A program made the translations under genes and the position numbers. Of a DNA stretch of 53,151 bases, positions 42,485 through 50,384 are shown in pieces. Positions within the stretch are counted from its first letter, which is position 1. Every line of letters starts with the position of its first letter. Under the pieces are notes generated by a model. The model made no database searches and was not told where the DNA came from. It saw only the letters and a list, made by a program, of their open reading frames with translations. This stretch comes from Mycobacteriales bacterium (GTDB lineage: Bacteria > Actinomycetota > Actinomycetes > DATLTS01): NCBI GenBank assembly GCA_035533475.1, contig DATLTS010000022.1:1-53151 (forward strand). The letters are read 5' to 3'.

Positions 42485-43657
42485 GTGAGTTTGCATGAGC
42501 TCGGCATTATTGGAGTCGGCCAGACGCCATACCGGCGTCGTCATGAAGCCTCGACCCCAGACTTGGTCCACCAGGCCGTTACCGAAGCGCTCCTCGACGC
42601 ACGGATCGAGATGCGCGACGTCGATCTCGTTATTGGTGGTTTCGCGCCCGATGGACTAGCGGGTGAAAACTGTCCGGACAAGAGCTTTTTGCCAGCGGCG
42701 GGAGCCGTCGGACGCTGGAGCATGCGGATCAACACGGGCGGGACAACTGGAATAGCAGCCGCATATACCGCTATGGATCTGCTCGAGGGCGGCTTCGGGG
42801 ATATCGCGTTGGCGGTCGGGGTCGAACGGATGGCACAGGCGGTCGACGTGCCGGCGGTGTTCAACTCCATCTTCGACCCGATCTACGAGCGAGACACCGG
42901 CTTGTCCACTATCTCGATGGGCGCGCTCCGGGCGTCGCGGATGATGATGCGTTGGGGGTACACCCAAGAGCAGTGGGCGCAGGTGGCGGTACGAAATTTC
43001 GAGCACGCAACTCGCAATCCATTGGCGCAGATCAACCGGCGAATCACCGTCGACGACGTGCTGGGTTCTCGACTGCTGTCCTGGCCGATCCGGCAGCTCG
43101 ACGCCTGCCCTATCTCGGAAGGCGTCTGCGTGATCGTCTTGGCACGCTCGGAGGTTATCCAGGCAACGGGTCCTCCAGTTGCATGGGTACGCGGCCGAGG
43201 CTCGACCACGGATACCTACGCGATGGGGGATCGCTTCAACCGACCAGACGCTGACCTCGTGGACCTGCTCAGCCTGAGAACATCTGCTGCACGCGCCTTC
43301 GCGGCAGCCGGGATCAGCTCCGCCGCCCAGGCGGACGTGATCGAGATCCACGCGCCTTTCACCCATGCCGAGACCATGGCTTACGCACCACTGCGACTAT
43401 GCGAGGCCAGCGAGGGCCCTGACCTGGTCGCCTCGGGCTTCGGAAGAGGTCCGACCGGCACCATCATCAACCCTTCAGGCGGTCCCCAAGCCGCGAACCC
43501 GGTCGGCGCCACCGCGCTAGTTCGGCTAGCCGAGTGCGCGCTTCAGGTGCGCGGAACAGCCGATGAGCGCCAAGTCGGCCCGGTCTCCATGGCGGTTGCC
43601 ACCGGTCAAGGAGGTGCGAGTCAGTTCTCGACGTGCACGGTGCTGACGTCCACGTAA
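42485..43657 (+). CDS. thiolase-fold protein (acetyl-CoA acetyltransferase-like), cysteine replaced
   Basis: A 390-residue thiolase-superfamily protein. LGIIGVGQTPYRRRH opens the fold; the nucleophile loop reads MRINTGGTTGIAAA, so the cysteine of the N-x-C-x-S/T-G pattern is a glycine. The C-terminal NPSGGPQAANPVGATALVRL keeps the glycine-rich CoA region, and VIEIHAPFTHAE the mid-domain. GTG 42485 follows GGGAGG. Together with the degenerate paralogue and the DUF35 protein, this is probably a C-C lyase or aldolase complex rather than a simple thiolase. It is the last gene of the P450 operon. Confidence 0.82.
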   Translation: MSLHELGIIGVGQTPYRRRHEASTPDLVHQAVTEALLDARIEMRDVDLVIGGFAPDGLAGENCPDKSFLPAAGAVGRWSMRINTGGTTGIAAAYTAMDLLEGGFGDIALAVGVERMAQAVDVPAVFNSIFDPIYERDTGLSTISMGALRASRMMMRWGYTQEQWAQVAVRNFEHATRNPLAQINRRITVDDVLGSRLLSWPIRQLDACPISEGVCVIVLARSEVIQATGPPVAWVRGRGSTTDTYAMGDRFNRPDADLVDLLSLRTSAARAFAAAGISSAAQADVIEIHAPFTHAETMAYAPLRLCEASEGPDLVASGFGRGPTGTIINPSGGPQAANPVGATALVRLAECALQVRGTADERQVGPVSMAVATGQGGASQFSTCTVLTST

Positions 43658-43685
43658 CTCTGACCGCCGAGTGTCGGCGGGTGCA

Positions 43686-43701
43686 TCAACGCTAGCGTTG
43701 A
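43686..43701 (+). promoter_or_regulatory. TetR-type operator D
   Basis: TCAACGCTAGCGTTGA, a fully palindromic 16-mer, followed by CAGG as in operator A. TTGACA at 43698-43703 would be the -35 of the monooxygenase gene; TTCAAT at 43721 is a weak -10. Confidence 0.85.
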
Positions 43702-43754
43702 CAGGCTCGCCCATCCGGCATTCAATATCTGGTGACGCGCTCGAGAGGATTTGC

Positions 43755-45542
43755 ATGACCATCCTTCAGTCCCCACTCACCACGGCGACCGCGGTTTTCT
43801 CGGCATGGTTGGAGAGATTCGGTACCGCCCTCGAGGGCGGGGATACCGCGGGCGCCGGCAACTGTTTCGTTGCGGATGGGTACTGGCGCGACATCCTTGC
43901 CTTCACCTGGTCCTACCGAACCTTCGCTGGGCCGGCCGGGATCGCGCAGGCGCTCGGGAACGTCCTTGCCGATGTCCAGCCGCACTCGTTTCGCGTGTCA
44001 CCTGACCGGCTTGCCCCAAGACGCATGCGCCGTTCGGCTCGCGAGGTCGTCGAGGGTTACTTCGACTTCGAAACGAAACTGGGCCGTGGGGCCGGCTTTG
44101 TGAGGCTCGTTCTCAACGAGACGACGCCGGAGGATTCCAAAGCCTGGCTATTCCTGACCACCATGCAGGAACTGCGTGGCCACGAAGAAGCCGTCGGTGA
44201 TCATCGTCCAACCGGTGTCGAGCATTCGACGAACTTCGCAGGACCGAACTGGCTTGACCAGCGGATCGAGAGCAGCAAATTCAGTGATCGCGACCGTCCA
44301 GTCCTCATCGTCGGCGGCGGTCAGTCCGGCCTCGCACTCGGCGCAAGACTCCGTGCGTTCGGTGTTGATGCTCTGATCGTGGAAAAGAACGACCGCATCG
44401 GCGACAACTGGCGGAATCGGTACCATTCCCTTACTCTGCACAATGAAGTTTGGGCTAATGGCCTTCCATACATGCCGTTCCCTCCGACGTGGCCCACGTT
44501 CCTCCCGAAGGACAAGCTTGCCGGGTGGTTGGAGGGCTACGCGGAGGCCATGGAACTCAACGTATGGACCGGGACGGAACTGATAGGAGCCGCGTTCGAT
44601 CAGGAAGCCCAGACCTGGACGGTCCAACTAAAGCAGTCCGACGGAGCGCAGCGAGAGCTACGCGTCCGGCATGTGGTGCTCGCGACCGGAGGGGTCAGCG
44701 GAGTACCCAATCTGCCCTCGCTGCCGGGCCTCGACATATTCGACGGCGAAGTCATCCATTCCGGCGGCTTCGGCAGCGGAATCCCGTACCAGGGCAAACG
44801 TGCGATCGTTATCGGCACTGGAAACAGTGGGCACGATGTTGCTCAGGACTTGCACGACAATGGCGCCGCCGACGTAACTATCGTCCAGCGCAGTCCGACC
44901 TGTGTCGTGAGTCTTGTACCTAGCGGGACCATGGTCTATGCCGTCTACTCGGAGGGCCCCGCGGAAGACATCGACCTGATCACCGCAGCGATCCCGTATC
45001 CGGTGCTGCAGGAGACCTATCAGTGGCTGACCAAGAAGACGTGCTCGCTCGACCGGGACCTTCTCGACAGACTTGAAGCCGTTGGGTTCGAGATCGACAT
45101 GGGGCCGGACGACACAGGCTTCCATATGAAATACCTCCGGCAAGGTGGGGGGTATTACATCAACGTGGGTTGTTCCGACCTCATTGCCGAAGGCAAGGTC
45201 CACCTTCTCCACGCCCGAGATATCGCCGAGTTCACCCCCGGCGGATTGCGCCTCGCGGACGGCCGGATCATCGCTAGCGACCTTGTAGTGCTTGCCACTG
45301 GATACGAGAACCTACAAGAGGGCATACGTCGGATATTCGGTAGCGACGTAGCGGACAAGGTGGGCCCCGTGTGGGGTTTTGATAGCGACGGGTTCCTAAA
45401 GAACATGTGGACGCGGACCCCTCAGCCTTCCTTCTGGATCATGGGTGGTGCCCTCATGGAATGCCGCCTATGGTCCAGATTCCTTGCCCTGCAGATCAAG
45501 GCGGATCTAGAAGGGATCGCCACGACCCCCTGCTTGAATTAG
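43755..45542 (+). CDS. NTF2-like domain fused to flavin-containing monooxygenase
   Basis: A 595-residue protein. Residues about 15-140 form an NTF2/SnoaL-like domain (FVADGYWRDILAFTWSYRTF). Then comes an FMO-type core: FAD loop VLIVGGGQSGLALGARL, FMO-identifying FDGEVIHSGGF (FxGxxxHxxxF), NADPH loop AIVIGTGNSGHDVAQDL and VLATGYENL. It would oxygenate a carbon, ketone or heteroatom using NADPH and O2. The gene has its own operator and promoter, with GAGAGGA before ATG 43755. It may carry out the Baeyer-Villiger or hydroxylation step; the two are not distinguishable from motifs alone. Confidence 0.88.
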   Translation: MTILQSPLTTATAVFSAWLERFGTALEGGDTAGAGNCFVADGYWRDILAFTWSYRTFAGPAGIAQALGNVLADVQPHSFRVSPDRLAPRRMRRSAREVVEGYFDFETKLGRGAGFVRLVLNETTPEDSKAWLFLTTMQELRGHEEAVGDHRPTGVEHSTNFAGPNWLDQRIESSKFSDRDRPVLIVGGGQSGLALGARLRAFGVDALIVEKNDRIGDNWRNRYHSLTLHNEVWANGLPYMPFPPTWPTFLPKDKLAGWLEGYAEAMELNVWTGTELIGAAFDQEAQTWTVQLKQSDGAQRELRVRHVVLATGGVSGVPNLPSLPGLDIFDGEVIHSGGFGSGIPYQGKRAIVIGTGNSGHDVAQDLHDNGAADVTIVQRSPTCVVSLVPSGTMVYAVYSEGPAEDIDLITAAIPYPVLQETYQWLTKKTCSLDRDLLDRLEAVGFEIDMGPDDTGFHMKYLRQGGGYYINVGCSDLIAEGKVHLLHARDIAEFTPGGLRLADGRIIASDLVVLATGYENLQEGIRRIFGSDVADKVGPVWGFDSDGFLKNMWTRTPQPSFWIMGGALMECRLWSRFLALQIKADLEGIATTPCLN

Positions 45543-45580
45543 GGAGAAGACCCCAGCCGCCTGAGGTCGAGCAGCAGGGG

Positions 45581-47236
45581 TCAACCGTGCGGTCGTAGGG
45601 CCTCTCCTAAAGCCTCGCGGGTTAGGCCCTCGCGCTTCACCCTCCAGCCATGCGCCTCCCGATCCCAAGTGGCGGGAGTCAGTCCCTCGGCGCGAAGCTT
45701 GTATTTCTCGACCTTCGCCGTCGGAGTGCGGGGCAGGTCGTCCACAATGTCGATATAGCGCGGGACCATGAAGTACGGCATTGTTGTTGAGCAGTGCTGC
45801 AGAAGCTCCTCCGGGGTCATGCTTTCCCCCTCACGGAGAATGACCAGCACCCGCACTTCGTCTTCACCGATCCCGGACGGAGCCGCCACGGCGACCGCCT
45901 CGGAAACAGCCGGATGCTGTGTCACGAGGGATTCCACCTCGAACGAGGAAATGTTTTCGCCGCGACGGCGCAGCGTGTCCGTCGCGCGGTCTTCGAAATA
46001 GAAGTGGCCGTCCGTGTCCACCCGACCGCGGTCCCCCGTGTGGAGCCACAGGTTCCGCCAAGCACGGATCGTTTGCTCCGGCATACCTACGTACCCAGAC
46101 CCGACGAGGAACGGAAGCTTTGGGCGGACAACGAACTGCCCCGACTCGCCAGCTGGGACTTCGTTGTCGTAGTCATCGACCACTCGGACCTCGTAATACG
46201 GGCTGGCCCGGCCACAAGATCCGGCCCGGTAGGCGTCAGTCACCCCTCGCCAGATGGGCAGCCCCGCCTCGGTCGAGCCGTACACGGTCGTCACCCGGCA
46301 GCTAAATCGCTGCTCGAGCTCATCATGACTTTCCGCCGGATCGGGCACCGCATAGACGGTGCGAATCGAGGCTTTCGCGTCATCTTCTCGCGCGGGTTTT
46401 GAGAGCAGCATGTTGCATATACCACCGACTCCGACGAAGTTAGTGATCCCGTGGGCGCGCACTTCGTCGGCAAATGTCGAGATCGAGAGCCTCGGCGCCA
46501 AGCGCATCATTCCACCGCAAACAAGCGTGGCTATCGTGAGGAATTTCGCGCCCATATGGAAGAAGGGCATGAAGTTGAACACGACGTCGTCGCTCGCAAG
46601 CCCGTTGACCTCGGCGTACATGTAGCCATACGCGGCTAGATAATGGTGACTGAGGAGCACCCCTTTGGACGGTCCGGTGGTTCCTGACGTAAAAATGATG
46701 CCAGCGGTAGTGTGGTGCGCTGGCCGGCTCGAGGGGGCGAACGCGGGGCCGTCGCTCAGCAGCGAGGAGAAGTCGTGCCTGCGTAGCGAGCCGGCGCCGA
46801 TCTCGGCCGGCCCCCTGACAACCAGCGTCTCGAGCATGGTGGCGTCGGCTTCTATGGCCGTTATCCTGCTGGCATATGCGGCATCAACGACGGCGACGGT
46901 CGCCCCACTTGTAGTGAGCTGATGCCGCAATAGGTCCCCGAGGTAGGCAGTGTTGATCGGAACTTCCACCGCGCCCAGCTTTGCCAGCGCGAACCACAGA
47001 GTCAGGTAATCCGGTGAGGTGTCCATGAGAACGGCGACGTGGGTGCCGGTCGAGATACCGAAGGCCTGCAGGTTCCCTGCCATACGATCGACGGCTTCGT
47101 CGAATGTGCCGAGCGCATAGCGCTCCTCGCCCCACGTGAAGAAAGTTCTAGCGGCATCCTCGGCGGCTCGCGATTCCAGCAACGCGACCATGCTGACGCT
47201 TTCGGGCGCCACGTCCCGCAGGTAAATCGTCGTCAC
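45581..47236 (-). CDS. acyl-CoA ligase, AMP-dependent (CaiC/crotonobetaine-CoA ligase-like)
   Basis: A 551-residue ligase with intact motifs: phosphate loop IIFTSGTTGPSKGVLLSH, VYGSTEAGLPIW, WLHTGDRGRVDTDGHFYF, and the catalytic lysine in RTPTAKVEKYKLR. It should activate a carboxylic acid to CoA. I chose GTG 47236 because TGGAGG is six bases upstream; TTG 47242 would overlap the ribosome site. It is the last gene of a four-gene operon with the racemase, hydratase and lyase-like genes. It is convergent with the monooxygenase gene. Confidence 0.9.
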   Translation of the reverse strand: MTTIYLRDVAPESVSMVALLESRAAEDAARTFFTWGEERYALGTFDEAVDRMAGNLQAFGISTGTHVAVLMDTSPDYLTLWFALAKLGAVEVPINTAYLGDLLRHQLTTSGATVAVVDAAYASRITAIEADATMLETLVVRGPAEIGAGSLRRHDFSSLLSDGPAFAPSSRPAHHTTAGIIFTSGTTGPSKGVLLSHHYLAAYGYMYAEVNGLASDDVVFNFMPFFHMGAKFLTIATLVCGGMMRLAPRLSISTFADEVRAHGITNFVGVGGICNMLLSKPAREDDAKASIRTVYAVPDPAESHDELEQRFSCRVTTVYGSTEAGLPIWRGVTDAYRAGSCGRASPYYEVRVVDDYDNEVPAGESGQFVVRPKLPFLVGSGYVGMPEQTIRAWRNLWLHTGDRGRVDTDGHFYFEDRATDTLRRRGENISSFEVESLVTQHPAVSEAVAVAAPSGIGEDEVRVLVILREGESMTPEELLQHCSTTMPYFMVPRYIDIVDDLPRTPTAKVEKYKLRAEGLTPATWDREAHGWRVKREGLTREALGEALRPHG

Positions 47237-47278
47237 GACCAACCTCCAGAAGGTCCCTTCGGCACCGCTAGCGGCCGA

Positions 47279-48478
47279 TCAACCGTCGCTTCCATTGGCC
47301 GTGTCCTTGCCTTTTGGATCGCGGAAAGCGATAGATCCGGCATCCACCAGACGCGCAATCTCAGCAGCAGTCCGTCCGAGCTCACGTAGGATCTCCTCGG
47401 TATGTGCGCCCGACACAGGGGGCGGTGCGAGGCGAGCAGGAGGCCCGCCGTCGAATCGCGGAGCTACCGCCGGCTGAGTAACCCCACCGATATCGATGTG
47501 CAGACCCCGTGCGCGGTTATGGGGGTGTTCCCGAGCCTCAGCGAAGGTGAGGACGGGAGTCAGACAAGCATCGCTATCCGCGAAGCGCCGTTCCCAGTAA
47601 GCCCGGTCCTGGGTGGCGAAGATGCGCTCCAGCTCCGGCCCGAGTGCGCGGACGGTCGAAGGCTTATCTCGATCGTGAGTTGCTGGATCGAGATTCAGGC
47701 CTCTGAGAAGGGCCGCATAAAACTTGGGCTCCAGAGCTCCTACGGCGACGTATTGCCCGTCCCGTGTCTCGTACGTCCGGTACCACGGCAGGCTGCCATC
47801 GAACGCATTGGTGCCTCGCGCGCCCCAGTCACCGCTGGCGATCATTCCCCACGTCGCGGCGGTCAAGGAAGTCACGCCATCAATAATCGCCGCATCCACG
47901 ATCCTGCCGCACCCGGACTGGCTCCGCTCAACTAGGGCCGCCAGGACCCCAAGCACCAGGAACAGGCCTCCGCCGGCATAATCTCCCAGCAGATTCAGGG
48001 GGACAGGGGGTGGCTGGGTGGGCACCCCCATCGCATGCAAGGCGCCGGTGAGACCCACGTAGTTGATGTCATGGCCGGCGGTTGCCGCGAGGGGGCCCTC
48101 CTGGCCCCATCCGGTCATCCGGGCGTAGATGAGCCGCGGATTCAGTCGGCGGTATCTGTCCGGACCAATGTCCAGGCGCTCGGCGACGCCCGGCCGCATG
48201 CCTTCTATCAGCACGTCGGACTCGGACACCAGGTCATCGAGTACTTTTCGTGCGGACTCCTGCGTCAAGTCCAGCCGGATACTGCGCTGACCACGACGGC
48301 GCGGATCCCGGTCAGGCGGTACAGAGGTCCACGACGGCACGGTCCGATCCACGACAATGACCTTGCACCCGAGATCAGCGAGCAACATGGCCGCATAGGG
48401 TCCGGGTCCGAGCGATGCCAGGTGCAGAACGCGGGTCCCAGCGAGCGGCGGGGGGGAAGAGGAGGCCTGCGGGCTCAC
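47279..48478 (-). CDS. CaiB/BaiF-family CoA protein, probable alpha-methylacyl-CoA racemase
   Basis: A 399-residue protein of the type III CoA-transferase fold. The sequence follows the alpha-methylacyl-CoA racemase branch: RMTGWGQEGPLAATAGHDIN (its histidine is the proposed base), LNLLGDYAGGGLFLVLG (aspartate) and IVDAAIIDG. It would convert between R and S 2-methylacyl-CoA so that a stereospecific dehydrogenase can act. This is the best evidence that the island handles methyl-branched acids. GTG 48478 overlaps the hydratase stop (GTGA). A CoA-transferase role remains possible. Confidence 0.88.
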   Translation of the reverse strand: MSPQASSSPPPLAGTRVLHLASLGPGPYAAMLLADLGCKVIVVDRTVPSWTSVPPDRDPRRRGQRSIRLDLTQESARKVLDDLVSESDVLIEGMRPGVAERLDIGPDRYRRLNPRLIYARMTGWGQEGPLAATAGHDINYVGLTGALHAMGVPTQPPPVPLNLLGDYAGGGLFLVLGVLAALVERSQSGCGRIVDAAIIDGVTSLTAATWGMIASGDWGARGTNAFDGSLPWYRTYETRDGQYVAVGALEPKFYAALLRGLNLDPATHDRDKPSTVRALGPELERIFATQDRAYWERRFADSDACLTPVLTFAEAREHPHNRARGLHIDIGGVTQPAVAPRFDGGPPARLAPPPVSGAHTEEILRELGRTAAEIARLVDAGSIAFRDPKGKDTANGSDG

Positions 48479-49233
48479 GACGTGTCGCCGCTCCGATCGG
48501 CGAACGCGCGGAAGGCTTCCAGAGCCTCGGGGCGGCGGTAACTTGCTGCCGTCACCTCCGCCTCCCAGGCGAAAGCTTCGGCGAGCGGCAGATGTTGACC
48601 TTCGTAGACCAGCCGCTTCGTCATGGACACCGCCCATGGGTCGAAGCTGGCGATGGTCCGAGCCCAGTCCATCGCGGTCGGGATAACGCCGGAGTCTTCG
48701 ACCACGGCCTGCACCAGCCCCATCGCAGCAGCTTCTTCCCCAGTGACGTACTTCGAAAGCAACAGGAGCTCGAGCGCCTTGCTCGCGCCGATCAGCCTCG
48801 ACAGCCGCTGGCTCTGCTGCGCACCCTGAACCACATTGCGACGCAGCCCCGAGGGCCCCATTGTCGCGCCTCGCCCGGCAACCCGAAGGTCGCATGCGAG
48901 GGCGAGCGCGAAACCCCCGCCGACCGCGTACCCGGAGATTGCGGCAATGAACGGCTTCCAGATCGGCCATGGCCGAGGGACAGGCGGCGGTCCCGTCCCG
49001 TCGGGGCCAAAGGCATTTCCGGCGATATACCCATCGATCGAGCCGCCTGCCGAGAACGCCCCGGCACCCTCCCCGGTGATGACCGCGACGCGAATCTCGT
49101 CATCGTGTTCGACTCTGGAGTAGGCATCGGTCAGTTGCTCCCGCATCGCTGCGTCCACGGCGTTACGCTTTGCCGCATTGGCGAGCGTGATGGTGGCCAC
49201 GTGATCAACCACGGCGAAGTCGATTCTGCCCAT
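48475..49233 (-). CDS. enoyl-CoA hydratase/isomerase family protein
   Basis: A 252-residue crotonase. VAVITGEGAGAFSAGG and ISGYAVGGGFALALACDLR form the oxyanion hole; GPSGLRRNVVQGAQQSQRLS covers the usual second acid region, where the typical glutamate is not obvious. It might be a hydratase, a dehalogenase-like or a C-C hydrolase member. ATG 49233 overlaps the lyase stop by one base (TGATG). It belongs to the leftward four-gene operon under the E operators. Confidence 0.9.
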   Translation of the reverse strand: MGRIDFAVVDHVATITLANAAKRNAVDAAMREQLTDAYSRVEHDDEIRVAVITGEGAGAFSAGGSIDGYIAGNAFGPDGTGPPPVPRPWPIWKPFIAAISGYAVGGGFALALACDLRVAGRGATMGPSGLRRNVVQGAQQSQRLSRLIGASKALELLLLSKYVTGEEAAAMGLVQAVVEDSGVIPTAMDWARTIASFDPWAVSMTKRLVYEGQHLPLAEAFAWEAEVTAASYRRPEALEAFRAFADRSGDTS

Positions 49234-50216
49234 CAGCTCTCCTGACCGACCGGGGTCGGGGGGCTCGTGCGCTGGAGCTTGCTGTGCAACTGCACGCCAA
49301 GGATCAGTTCCGCGAGGGCGCCCGCGTCGATCAGGGCAGGAAGATCGACTCCGGTCGCGATCTCCATCCGTTGGAGGATGGCCACCAGATCCTCGGTGAC
49401 AACATTGCCCCCCTCGCCGACGAAACCCTGATCGACGCTCGCGGGCTCGCCACCCACCCCTCCGAGACTCGCGTCGACGGTGCCAGCTCCGAAGGCGATG
49501 GCCGTGAGCGCATTGGCGATGCCGCAACCGCGGTTGTCATGGAAATGCGCCACAAACCGCAGGTCCGGCCATGTGGTCGTCGCCTCGTGAAACAGACTCG
49601 CCACAGATCTCGGATCGGCAACCCCTGTCGTGTCCCCGAGCATGATCCGACCTATCCCGATCGAACGACCCCACTCCACCAGGGACAGAACGACGTCGCG
49701 GTCCACGGCCCCTTCGATTGGACAGCCGAATGCCGTTGCCACTCCGAGCAATGGCTGGATCCCAGCGGCGTTCAGTGTATCGGCCATGCGCGCCACTTCG
49801 ACTCGGTGAGCGGAATGGTCCTTGTGCAGGTTGACCAGATTATGGGACTCGCTCGCGGAAAAGGGTATGCCGCAGATATCTATCGGGCGCAACCGGTTGT
49901 GGGCATCGACTGCACGATCGGCCCCCCGGGCATTGGCGGCCAGCACCCGTACCCGGACGGGTTCAGCTATCGACGCCAGCACGTCTTCCGCATCCGCGAA
50001 CTGTGGCGTCACCCGTGGCGATACGAGCGACGTCACATCGATCTCTCGCACCCCCGCGCGCACCACAGCCTCGAGAACCCTGAGCTTTTCACCGAGTGCC
50101 AACACCGTCGGCCATCCTTGAAGACCGTCCCGGAACCAGGTCTCGCAAACCTCCACCGCCATCGTTCTGCGCGTAGCCCGCGGCCAGTCACTTAGCACAG
50201 GTCGGCTGTCGTCCAT
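49233..50216 (-). CDS. HMG-CoA lyase-like protein (HMGL/DRE-TIM family) without the family cysteine
   Basis: About 327 residues of TIM-barrel lyase. WFRDGLQGWP is the RDGLQ catalytic start, AHFHDNRGCGIANAL the metal-binding H-x-H, and DASLGGVGGEPASVDQGF the position of the usual GGLGGCP loop: the cysteine is glutamate here. Canonical HMG-CoA lyase makes acetyl-CoA and acetoacetate; loss of the cysteine suggests an altered substrate. It is first in the leftward operon. ATG 50216 is preferred; GTG 50255 would add 13 residues with no usable ribosome site. A link to the acetoacetyl-CoA synthetase gene nearby is plausible. Confidence 0.78.
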   Translation of the reverse strand: MDDSRPVLSDWPRATRRTMAVEVCETWFRDGLQGWPTVLALGEKLRVLEAVVRAGVREIDVTSLVSPRVTPQFADAEDVLASIAEPVRVRVLAANARGADRAVDAHNRLRPIDICGIPFSASESHNLVNLHKDHSAHRVEVARMADTLNAAGIQPLLGVATAFGCPIEGAVDRDVVLSLVEWGRSIGIGRIMLGDTTGVADPRSVASLFHEATTTWPDLRFVAHFHDNRGCGIANALTAIAFGAGTVDASLGGVGGEPASVDQGFVGEGGNVVTEDLVAILQRMEIATGVDLPALIDAGALAELILGVQLHSKLQRTSPPTPVGQES

Positions 50217-50280
50217 TAGGTCTGGACGCTCCTTGGTTTCGAGCAGCGCTTCCACTTCCCTGAGCTAGCGTCCAAGGTTA

Positions 50281-50296
50281 TCAACATGGGCGTTGA
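50281..50296 (+). promoter_or_regulatory. TetR-type operator E1
   Basis: TCAACATGGGCGTTGA, nearest the leftward lyase operon. A lone half-site TCAACG lies at 50300-50305 between E1 and E2. Confidence 0.82.
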
Positions 50297-50310
50297 CGGT
50301 CAACGCTTAG

Positions 50311-50326
50311 TCAACGCATACGTTGA
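50311..50326 (+). promoter_or_regulatory. TetR-type operator E2
   Basis: TCAACGCATACGTTGA, centred 30 bp from E1, nearest the dehydrogenase gene. Confidence 0.84.
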
Positions 50327-50351
50327 CGCGCTGCAAAGGGAAGGGTACGGT
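50323..50351 (+). promoter_or_regulatory. promoter of the acyl-CoA dehydrogenase gene
   Basis: TTGACG (50323-50328), 17-bp spacer, TACGGT (50346-50351). The -35 overlaps operator E2. Confidence 0.6.
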
Positions 50352-50384
50352 GGGTTGGGCTTCTAGACCGCTCCCTGGAGAGCT

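Noticed and set aside
37899-43657. The island as a steroid-degradation cluster
   Set aside because: It shares the heteromeric dehydrogenase and DUF35-thiolase theme, but ring-degradation genes of the kst, hsa and mce type are absent, and the importer is of Liv type.
45549-45582. GACCCC...GGGGTC inverted repeat between convergent genes as a terminator
   Set aside because: Six-base arms, a 22-base loop, no T tract, and overlap with the ligase stop codon. Too weak.
49233-50216. A standard leucine-catabolism HMG-CoA lyase
   Set aside because: The loop cysteine is replaced and no methylcrotonyl-CoA carboxylase or isovaleryl-type cluster is nearby.
50300-50310. A third full operator between E1 and E2
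   Set aside because: Only one half-site TCAACG is present; the matching GTTGA arm is missing at the right spacing.
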